5,788 bases of DNA from Opitutaceae bacterium. GTDB taxonomy: Bacteria; Verrucomicrobiota; Verrucomicrobiae; Opitutales; Opitutaceae. Made by a program: the position numbers and the translations under genes. The DNA is taken from positions 1-5,788 of the forward strand of contig JAISAX010000212.1 in NCBI GenBank assembly GCA_031266495.1, given 5' to 3'. The notes under the pieces are model-generated. The model was given only the letters and a program-made list of their open reading frames with translations. It did no database searches and was not told where the DNA came from. Positions 1 to 5,037 of the stretch are shown piece after piece (positions within the stretch are counted from its first letter, which is position 1; every line of letters begins with the position of its first letter).

Positions 1-710
1 CCCCCGTTGCCGGCGCCGAAGGCGCCGACATGACCCGGGCACGCTCGCGCCTCGGGCGCAACCGGAAAGGCGCCGACGTCCGCGCCACCCCGGGCACCCT
101 CGCAGGCATCGAATTTCCACCTGCCACCGAAAACCGGATACCAGCCACGCTCCACTATACCATTGAAGGCTGCCACTGGTGGCGCGTCACCCTCGACATC
201 TGGAAAACCCACCCCCGAGTCGATGTCACCCTCCGCCTCCACAAAACCTCCGTCTGGGAACCCGAAAACCTCTACCTCGCGCTCCCCCTCGCCATCCCCG
301 GCGGACAACTCTGGCTCGACAAACCCGGCGCCCCCATCCGCCCCTGGCACGACCAACTCCCCGACACCAACACCGACTGGTACAGCATACAGGAAGGACT
401 CGCCTCCTGCCACGAAAACGCCGGCCTCGTCATAGCCACGCCCGACGCCCCCCTCCTGCACATCGGCCCCCTTGCGCACGGCCCCCGCCGCCTCATGGGC
501 CACCCCGCCCTCGGCAACGACCCCCCCCTCCCGTACTCATGGCTCATGACAAACTTCTGGGAAACCAACTTCGACGCCAGCCTCGCCGGATTCCACGAAT
601 ATCGCTACCGCATTGAAAGCGGCCCCCACCTAACCACCCCCGTTGCGGCCATGACGCACCTCCACGCCCTCGCACACGACGGCTTCCCCGCCTTCCGCGT
701 ATCCGGATAA
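1..710 (+). CDS. GH38-like glycoside hydrolase, C-terminal part (5' end outside window)
   Basis: This is the last ~235 codons of a larger gene. The frame is open to the left edge (codons from position 3), so the ATG at 30 is probably internal and not the true start. The visible protein is a beta-rich C-terminal region of the kind found in alpha-mannosidase-like (GH38-type) enzymes. Numbered from the ATG at 30, it contains a segment around residues 70-85 (LHKTSVWEPENLYLALPL), a DQLPDTNTDWYSIQEG stretch near 108-123, and a late block PYSWLMTNFWETNF that resembles the 'NNxWETNY' block of GH38 C-terminal domains. The catalytic domain would lie upstream and cannot be seen, so substrate is unknown. 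The stop codon (TAA, 708-710) is 8 bp before a secreted GH5 gene on the same strand, which suggests one transcript and a shared role in polysaccharide or glycan breakdown. Third codon positions are overwhelmingly C. Family assignment rests on remembered motif resemblance; DUF5054-type or other GH38-clan proteins are the main alternative. Confidence 0.7.
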   Translation, partial: PVAGAEGADMTRARSRLGRNRKGADVRATPGTLAGIEFPPATENRIPATLHYTIEGCHWWRVTLDIWKTHPRVDVTLRLHKTSVWEPENLYLALPLAIPGGQLWLDKPGAPIRPWHDQLPDTNTDWYSIQEGLASCHENAGLVIATPDAPLLHIGPLAHGPRRLMGHPALGNDPPLPYSWLMTNFWETNFDASLAGFHEYRYRIESGPHLTTPVAAMTHLHALAHDGFPAFRVSG

Positions 711-718
711 CAGTTACC

Positions 719-2428
719 ATGCACAAACCAAAGCACCACCGCCACCACCACCCCGCAACCCGCGCGTTGTTTCTCGCCGCAACCCTTGCCGCCCTCGCCG
801 CCGCCGCGCCCCTTGCCGCCGCAATCGACCTCATCCCCAACGGCAACCTCGAAACCCCCGACCCCGCCGACCCTGCCGGCTGGCCCGACAAATGGCCCCG
901 CCCTGAAACCGGCGTCACCTGGGAGAAAGACCCCGAAACCGGCAACCGCTTCCTCCGCCTCACCGCCCGGACGCCGGACCAAATGATTCTGCTCTACACC
1001 CGTCATTATTTTCCCAAAGACACCCCCAAACCCCAAGCCCTCGAACTCGCCTGGAGCGAACGCCTGACCAACTTCAAACGCGGCGCCGCCCAATGGCACG
1101 ACGCCCGCATCATGATCGAATTCCTCGACGCCACCGACCGCAAAATCACCGAAGGCCCCGCCGCCAAACCCCGGCACCCCTTCACCAACCGCGACACCCC
1201 GGGCTGGATACAGCGCAAAACCGGCATCCTCGTCCCCGCCGACGCCGCCGCCATCGTCCTCATGTATTCACTCATCCAGGCACAAAGCGGCGCCTGGGAC
1301 ATCGACGACCTCCACCTCACCCCCACCGACCCCGCCGCGCTCGAAGCCGCCGCCGCCCGCCGCGCCGCCGAAGAAAAAGCCCGCCACGTCCCCGACGAAA
1401 CCCCCGACAAAACCAAATGGCCCCCTGAACTCCACGTCACCGGAAACAAGATACACACCACCGACGGACGCGAAATCCACCTGCGCGGCCTCAGCACCAG
1501 CGGCATGGAAACCCTCCACCAGGACCAGCAAGGCCCCAAAACCCTCCTCGTAGCCATCGAACAATGGAAAGCCAACATCCTCCGCCTGCCCATCCGCGAC
1601 GACCACTGGTTTGGCCAGACCCCCGGCCAGAAAGACGGCGGCGAAACCTACCGCAAGCAAGTGGACAAAATCCTCACCCTGGCCGCCAACCGCGGTGCCT
1701 ATCTGCTCATCGACCTCCACCGATTCCGCGCCCCCCGCCCCGAACACGCCGACTTCTGGACCGACGCCGCCACCCGCTACAGGAACCACCCCGCCGCCCT
1801 CTTCGACCTCTTCAACGAACCCCACGGCATGAGCTGGGAAGTCTGGCGCAACGGCGGCCAGCTCAACACCACGCAAGACAAGGAAAAACTCGACGAAGAC
1901 ACCTTCCTCACGCCCGAAGAACGCGCCAAAAAAACCGCGGCCAACCACACCATCGGCATGCAAGCCCTCGTCAAAGCCGTGCGCGCCACCGGAGCCAGGA
2001 ACCTCATCCTGGCCTCCGGACTCAGCTGGTCCTACGACCTCACCGGCATAGCCAACGGATACGCGCTCGACGACCCTGGAGGCAACGGCATCGTGTATTC
2101 ATGGCACGCCTACAACTGGCATCGGGACTGGACAACCAGGCTAGGCAACGTCCCGCAAACACACCCCATCCTCGTTGCCGAATTCGGAGCCGACGTCAAA
2201 AAGATGGAATTCATTCCCCACAAGGACCAGGAAGAACCAAACACATGGGTGCCCGACATGCTGGGCTACATTCAGAAAAACAATTTTCACTACACCGCCT
2301 GGTGTTTTCATCCGGCGGCGACGCCCGTGCTCATCAGCGACTGGAACTACACCCCCACGCCCTTCTGGGGAGCCTTCGCCAAACGCGCCCTCGCCGGAGA
2401 AAAGTTCGAGATGAAACGCGAACGCTGA
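719..2428 (+). CDS. Secreted GH5-family endoglycanase with N-terminal jelly-roll (CBM-like) domain
   Basis: The 569-residue protein is a predicted exported retaining glycoside hydrolase. Residues 1-35 form a signal peptide: a His/Lys/Arg-rich start, a hydrophobic Ala/Leu core at about 16-34, and an AAA site before Ile36. Residues 36-200 look like a CBM4/9-type beta-sandwich, opening with NGNLE and closing with GAWDIDDLHL. A charged Ala/Glu/Arg helical linker follows (205-232). Residues 237-560 are the GH5 (beta/alpha)8 barrel: Arg289 in LRLPI, His334 in IDLH, acid/base Glu367 in FNEPHG, His463 and Tyr465 in WHAYNW, nucleophile Glu488 in VAEFG, and active-site Trp528. An insert of about 35 residues after NEPHG (372-407) seems typical of a verrucomicrobial/planctomycete GH5 subgroup. 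Substrate (beta-glucan, mannan or other) cannot be told from sequence. The start is the ATG 8 bp after the upstream GH38-like gene; no clear Shine-Dalgarno is present, but the signal peptide begins directly there. All catalytic residues are intact. Confidence 0.9.
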   Translation: MHKPKHHRHHHPATRALFLAATLAALAAAAPLAAAIDLIPNGNLETPDPADPAGWPDKWPRPETGVTWEKDPETGNRFLRLTARTPDQMILLYTRHYFPKDTPKPQALELAWSERLTNFKRGAAQWHDARIMIEFLDATDRKITEGPAAKPRHPFTNRDTPGWIQRKTGILVPADAAAIVLMYSLIQAQSGAWDIDDLHLTPTDPAALEAAAARRAAEEKARHVPDETPDKTKWPPELHVTGNKIHTTDGREIHLRGLSTSGMETLHQDQQGPKTLLVAIEQWKANILRLPIRDDHWFGQTPGQKDGGETYRKQVDKILTLAANRGAYLLIDLHRFRAPRPEHADFWTDAATRYRNHPAALFDLFNEPHGMSWEVWRNGGQLNTTQDKEKLDEDTFLTPEERAKKTAANHTIGMQALVKAVRATGARNLILASGLSWSYDLTGIANGYALDDPGGNGIVYSWHAYNWHRDWTTRLGNVPQTHPILVAEFGADVKKMEFIPHKDQEEPNTWVPDMLGYIQKNNFHYTAWCFHPAATPVLISDWNYTPTPFWGAFAKRALAGEKFEMKRER

Positions 2429-2648
2429 AATCGCACACGAGCGATTGAGGGAATTGCCGGACGGCAAGCGTGCAACCTCAAGGATAGCCCGGGTTCCGGA
2501 GTCTTTCGCTGCGTTGACGCCCCTTTGAATTCCCCCCCCCGGGGCCCCGGAGACGCACTGACAAGAATGCCGTCACACCTTGTCCGGAGCCTCCCGCAAA
2601 CTTCAGGCTTCCTTGCGGCCTGCCATCCGTGCTTGAACTGCCCGCCTC
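2429..2648. other. GC-rich intergenic gap before ruvC, no gene recognised
   Basis: No coding region is supported here. Directly after the GH5 stop there is a 6-bp inverted repeat (AATCGC 2429-2434 / GCGATT 2441-2446) with no T-run, so it is a weak terminator at best. A run of C followed by the 12-bp palindrome CCGGGGCCCCGG lies at 2539-2550. Another small hairpin (CCGCAA 2594-2599 / TTGCGG 2613-2618) sits about 30 bp before the ruvC start. I see no convincing -35/-10 pair for ruvC: TTGACG at 2514 has no partner at proper spacing. Confidence 0.5.
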
Positions 2649-3260
2649 ATGGCGCGGCTTTCGGTCAGACAAATGTGGGCGGCAAAACTGGCGGGCAAAC
2701 CCCTGCCGGCTCCGTCCGCATTGCCGTCCAACGGAGCCGCCACCGCGGCGCAGGCCGTCTCCACCGCGCACCGCGCACCGTTCAGCGGCCAGGTGCTCGG
2801 CATCGATCCCTCGCTGCGCGGCACCGGGCTCGCCCTGGTGGAATTTGCCCCCGGCCGTTCGCCCGTGCTCCTGCGCTGCCAGACGCTGCGGGTCCCGGCG
2901 CGGGTGCCGATGTCCGGCGCGCTGGCGGAAATCCACCGAACGGTGACGTCATTCATCGCCGATTTTTCCGTGCGGCACGTGGCGCTGGAGCAGACGATCT
3001 ATGTACAGAATTTCCAGACGGCGCAGATCCTCGGCGCGGCGCGCGGAGCGGCCATCGCAGCCGCGGCGGTGCTGGGAAAAGACATTTTCGAATACGCGCC
3101 GCTCCGCGTGAAACAGGCCGTGGTCGGCGCCGGCCGGGCCAGCAAGGAACAGATGGCCCGCACCGTCATGGCGCTGCTCGGCCACGGACGTCCGCTGGCG
3201 AGCGACGAAGCCGATGCCGCCGGCGTGGCGCTCTGCCACGCCTACACCTGGCGCGAATGA
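2649..3260 (+). CDS. ruvC: Holliday junction resolvase RuvC (crossover junction endodeoxyribonuclease)
   Basis: RuvC is a dimeric, Mg-dependent cytoplasmic nuclease that cuts four-way DNA junctions made during recombination and fork repair, working with the RuvAB branch-migration motor. The RNase H-like fold is clear: first strand VLGIDPSLRGTG with catalytic Asp53, ALEQTIYVQNFQTAQ with Glu114, the KQAVVGAGRASKEQMARTV region, and SDEADAAGVALCHA with Asp186 and Asp189. These four match E. coli Asp7, Glu66, Asp138 and Asp141 with nearly constant offset (46-48), so the catalytic core has close to the normal length. The 203-residue protein carries about 46 extra residues at the N-terminus, rich in Ala and Pro and starting MARLSVRQMW. 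The ATG at 2649 is the first after an in-frame stop at 2634; a second ATG at 2673 (residue 9) is possible. Neither has a clear Shine-Dalgarno. No ruvA or ruvB is nearby. Codon use (many G- and C-ending codons) differs from the C-dominated glycosidase genes upstream. Confidence 0.95.
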   Translation: MARLSVRQMWAAKLAGKPLPAPSALPSNGAATAAQAVSTAHRAPFSGQVLGIDPSLRGTGLALVEFAPGRSPVLLRCQTLRVPARVPMSGALAEIHRTVTSFIADFSVRHVALEQTIYVQNFQTAQILGAARGAAIAAAAVLGKDIFEYAPLRVKQAVVGAGRASKEQMARTVMALLGHGRPLASDEADAAGVALCHAYTWRE

Positions 3261-3302
3261 CACGCGCCCCGTTCGTGCCGGTCCGTCACCGGTTCCAAAC
3301 GA

Positions 3303-3328
3303 CAAATTGCCGATTTCAAATTACAAAC
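3303..3328. repeat. Short AT-rich repeat unit (CAAATT direct repeats)
   Basis: CAAATT occurs at 3303-3308 and 3317-3322, followed by ACAAA at 3324-3328, giving a roughly 14-bp period in otherwise GC-rich DNA. It resembles dispersed intergenic repeats built from AATTTG units seen in several environmental bacterial genomes, but I cannot verify copies elsewhere. It lies between the ruvC end and the transposase remnant and marks the start of the AT-rich stretch. Confidence 0.3.
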
Positions 3329-3366
3329 TGATGTTACGCAGAGCCAAGATATGATAGGATATTGAC

Positions 3367-3552
3367 ATGAGACAAAATGGGATAGAGATATATTCAGATT
3401 TTTTATTAGCGAATAATGGAGCGGCGACGGCGTTAGCAAAGATAATAGGAGGGGAGGTAAGTCATGACCAAGTGACGAGATTTTTATCTGGGCAAGATTA
3501 TACATCAAAGGAATTATGGGTTTTGGTAAAGCCGACGGTAAGAAAGATTGAG
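3367..3552 (+). pseudogene. Transposase N-terminal remnant, IS4/IS701-like (broken)
   Basis: The first 62 codons read as the N-terminal region of an IS4-superfamily transposase (IS701-like): IYSDFLLANNGAATALAK at 8-25, then SHDQVTRFL (32-40), TSKELWVLVKP (46-56) and VRKIE (58-62). In intact relatives this region is followed closely by the first catalytic Asp of the DDE triad (an 'IIDDT'-like motif). Here similarity stops at about position 3552 and the frame continues into unrelated low-complexity sequence, so the catalytic core is absent and the element cannot move itself. The start is well supported: AGGA at 3356-3359 is spaced 7 bp from the ATG. AT-rich composition and non-C-biased codons contrast sharply with all neighbouring genes, consistent with acquired DNA. 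The open frame runs on to about 4041 but that part shows no protein-like character. Exact IS family is uncertain. Confidence 0.7.
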
Positions 3553-3780
3553 ACAAACTTGATTTGTTCCCTGTTATCAGTCGCCACTAAGTTCTGTGAA
3601 GAACCCAGTTTCTGTGCCTTTTGCTTTGTCTCGTTCTTTGGGTCCATCCCTGTCTTCAATCACAATGCTCGATATTTGTGCATCTTATTCCTACTCCTTT
3701 CTCCTTTTCCAATACTCCCACCAGTATCGTTTGCCCCCCTCCTGCATCCTCGTGGCATCGCTGCACTCATCATGAAGAGG
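3553..3780. mobile_element. AT-rich tail next to the transposase remnant, possibly the IS right part
   Basis: This stretch is T/C-rich and of lower GC than everything around it apart from the transposase start. No recognisable protein is encoded in any frame. It contains a small inverted repeat (GTTCT 3591-3595 / AGAAC 3600-3604). It could be the far end of the same IS after an internal deletion, or unrelated inserted DNA. I could not find a terminal inverted repeat matching the sequence upstream of the transposase start (around 3329-3350), so the element boundaries are undefined. Confidence 0.3.
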
Positions 3781-3792
3781 AGCAGAAGATAT

Positions 3793-3827
3793 GGGGAGGG
3801 GGAGCAGGGGGGGGGGACTCGTCCCCC
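3793..3827 (+). repeat. G-run tract with quadruplex potential and a short hairpin
   Basis: Runs of four, five and ten G occur between 3793 and 3816, separated by one and four bases, which satisfies the usual pattern for an intramolecular G-quadruplex on the plus strand. The tract flows into a perfect hairpin GGGGGA (3812-3817) / TCCCCC (3822-3827) with a CTCG loop. A T7 and G6 run follow at 3844-3856. No gene covers it. Whether it does anything in the cell is unknown; long G-runs are also a place where assembly errors occur. Confidence 0.4.
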
Positions 3828-3893
3828 TCCTCGCCTTGAACCGTTTTTTTGGGGGGCGGAGATTGCTGAGGGAGGGGAAAGAGTGGAGAAGAC

Positions 3894-3925
3894 TTTTGTC
3901 GGCAGGCGAGAGCGTGCCGACAAAA
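3894..3925. repeat. Perfect 11-bp inverted repeat (stem-loop 1 of cluster)
   Basis: TTTTGTCGGCA (3894-3904) and TGCCGACAAAA (3915-3925) are exact reverse complements around a 10-base spacer. Because the arms begin with TTTT and end with AAAA, the structure has a U-run on either strand and could work as a bidirectional rho-independent terminator. It could equally be a REP-like dispersed palindrome. No active gene ends near it on the plus strand other than the broken transposase frame. Confidence 0.6.
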
Positions 3926-3932
3926 CCAGAAT

Positions 3933-3959
3933 GCCTGCCCGGCCAGCTACCGGGCAGGC
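3933..3959. repeat. Perfect 10-bp GC-rich inverted repeat (stem-loop 2 of cluster)
   Basis: GCCTGCCCGG (3933-3942) pairs perfectly with CCGGGCAGGC (3950-3959) across a 7-base loop (CCAGCTA). It starts 8 bp after stem-loop 1. There is no T-run after it, so it is not a typical terminator. The right arm shares GGCAGGC with the sequence at 3901-3907 in stem-loop 1, hinting at related repeat units. Confidence 0.6.
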
Positions 3960-3963
3960 GGCG

Positions 3964-4031
3964 GCGCAGCCGACAGGCCGATGCGTCCCTGAGGCAGAGA
4001 ACCTCGACTGGCAGCGGGGCCGCGGCTGCGC
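3964..4031. repeat. Long-spaced inverted repeat enclosing smaller hairpins (stem-loop 3)
   Basis: GCGCAGCCG (3964-3972) is complementary to CGGCTGCGC (4023-4031). The 50-base interior has its own small pairing (GAGG / CCTC around 3991-4005), so the whole can fold as a branched structure. It follows directly on stem-loop 2. It may be a structured repeat or the remains of one; no known RNA family is recognised. Confidence 0.4.
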
Positions 4032-4039
4032 GTCTGGTT

Positions 4040-4103
4040 AAACTCGAACCACTGAAAGAGTCAGAAAACTCGAATACAAATCCGGATGGGCGCCTTCTGG
4101 CGC
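4040..4103. repeat. AAACTCGAA direct repeats and a short hairpin
   Basis: AAACTCGAA occurs at 4040-4048 and 4066-4074. A 5-bp hairpin GCGCC (4090-4094) / GGCGC (4099-4103) with a TTCT loop follows. No coding sequence is supported here. The elements are short enough to be chance, but they lie in the same repeat-dense gap. Confidence 0.25.
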
Positions 4104-4158
4104 GATGCTTCGGCGTGCGGGGCGACCGTGTGGTGCGTATGTCGAGTATATGCCCGGC

Positions 4159-4183
4159 AAAAGACCGGCGCTGCGCCGGTCTT
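4159..4183 (-). terminator. Rho-independent terminator of the sigma/anti-sigma operon
   Basis: AAGACCGGCGC (4161-4171) and GCGCCGGTCTT (4173-4183) form a near-perfect palindrome around T4172. Read on the minus strand, the GC-rich stem ends in TTTT (complement of A4159-4162). It sits about 20 bp past the stop codon of the minus-strand anti-sigma gene, exactly where an operon terminator is expected. On the plus strand there is no proper T-run, so it is directional. Confidence 0.8.
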
Positions 4184-4184
4184 C

Positions 4185-4202
4185 GTCAGTAAAGTCAGTA
4201 AA
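4185..4202. repeat. Tandem GTCAGTAAA x2
   Basis: Two exact copies of the 9-mer GTCAGTAAA lie between the anti-sigma stop codon (4204-4206) and the terminator. It is probably a small slippage duplication in the 3' untranslated part of the operon. Confidence 0.5.
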
Positions 4203-4203
4203 A

Positions 4204-5037
4204 CTACCTCTGAAATTGATAGATGGTCAGTTCCGCCTTGAAATCTCCGCCGGTGTTGAGCGCTGCCGTATGCCCCCGCAGGTTGGCGGCGGATACGGGT
4301 TCGTAAGCGGCGGCGCGCTGGGTGGCGCGATCGTGGTTGTCGAGATCGGTGGCGTTGATCGCCGGTTCCGGCAGGTTGACCACCGGCTCGGCAATGGCCC
4401 AGATCATGCGGCGGGCATCGGCCCCGAATTCCGGGCCGCGGCGGCTGTTTTCATTGGCGGCCATCTGCACCCAGCCGGGGACAGATAATCCGTTGCGTAT
4501 TCCCGGTCGGCCCGGCGCGCCGGCCGACGCCGGTTGACTGGGGGCAACCGCCATCGCCACCGGTTTCGCCATCGGCACGATCGTCGAGGGGGTTTGGCTG
4601 CCGCCTCCGGATGCCGCGGCCCAGGTGGCTTCGTCGCCGGATGGGCTGACTTCGCCTCCGCCTTTGTTGGCTTTGGCAAGGTCGGGCGACTGCATGCGGG
4701 CTACCACGAGGGCCAGTGATGCGGCGATCGCTGTCGCGCTGCCGCAGGTCGCCCACCAGGATCGGCGTTGCCTGATGGCGGCTGTGGCGGCGGCTGGGTG
4801 TTCGATGCGTCGCTCGGCGTCGCGCAGGGCGCGGGCGAGGGCGTGGGTGGCCGGCGCATGCGCGCAGGTTTTTTCGAAGAGGGCCGAGCAGCCGCGGTGC
4901 AGTGTGCGGTAATTGTGATATGTCTGCCGGCGGTGTGCGTCGTGCGTGATGGCTTCCTCCAGTTCGGCGGCTTCGCCGGGCGTGATCTCGTTGTCGAGAT
5001 AGAGGTTGAGCAGTTGTTTGAATCGGGTGTCGTTCAT
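4204..5037 (-). CDS. Putative membrane-bound anti-sigma factor, non-zinc type
   Basis: The 277-residue protein follows the ECF sigma gene and overlaps it by 4 bp (ATGA), so it most likely binds and silences that sigma. The N-terminal helical part (about 5-56) has the anti-sigma layout LLNLYLDNEITPGEAAELEEAI, but the positions of the classical H-x3-C-x2-C zinc site are replaced (aligned Ala29, Asp33, Arg36), so it is not a ZAS protein. One membrane helix is visible at about 94-114, preceded by Arg residues (90-92), placing the N-terminus in the cytoplasm. Residues 115-277 would be periplasmic: an Ala/Pro/Gly/Ser-rich segment to about 185, then a more ordered tail with WAIAEPVVNLPEP and a final beta-like FKAELTIYQF. 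No known domain is recognised in this outer part; it may sense a signal or be cut by proteases. GGGAGAGGA (5044-5052, minus strand) ends 6 bp before the ATG and is a good ribosome binding site, the only clear one in the operon. Function is inferred mainly from context. Confidence 0.75.
   Translation of the reverse strand: MNDTRFKQLLNLYLDNEITPGEAAELEEAITHDAHRRQTYHNYRTLHRGCSALFEKTCAHAPATHALARALRDAERRIEHPAAATAAIRQRRSWWATCGSATAIAASLALVVARMQSPDLAKANKGGGEVSPSGDEATWAAASGGGSQTPSTIVPMAKPVAMAVAPSQPASAGAPGRPGIRNGLSVPGWVQMAANENSRRGPEFGADARRMIWAIAEPVVNLPEPAINATDLDNHDRATQRAAAYEPVSAANLRGHTAALNTGGDFKAELTIYQFQR

Noticed and set aside
605..1177. Minus-strand open frame spanning the gap between the two glycosidase genes
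   Set aside because: Glycine-rich shadow product caused by the C-biased coding strand; overlaps two supported genes.
1268..1963. Long minus-strand open frame (231 codons) opposite the GH5 gene
   Set aside because: Gly/Val/Phe-rich low-complexity product mirroring C-rich codons of the real gene; the plus-strand frame has intact catalytic motifs.
2478..2956. Minus-strand open frames over the ruvC upstream gap and start
   Set aside because: No recognisable protein character, overlaps RuvC catalytic strand, Arg/Gly-rich shadow composition.
3278..3292. Stem-loop CCGGT/ACCGG shortly after the ruvC stop as a terminator
   Set aside because: Only 5 bp and no T-run follows; too weak to call.
3894..4031. 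CRISPR array
   Set aside because: The repeats are inverted hairpins of differing sequence, not regularly spaced identical direct repeats, and no cas gene is present.
3553..4041. Continuation of the transposase frame to position 4041 as a 224-residue protein
   Set aside because: After residue 62 the translation is low-complexity and passes through G-runs and stem-loops; no family resemblance.
4036..4052. tRNA T-arm-like GGTTCGAGTT on the minus strand
   Set aside because: The flanking bases do not form the 5-bp T-stem and no acceptor, D or anticodon arms are present.
3660..4192. Other open frames in the gap (minus 3660-3923, plus 3791-4192)
   Set aside because: Products reflect G/C-rich repeats and hairpins; no start signal or protein motif.
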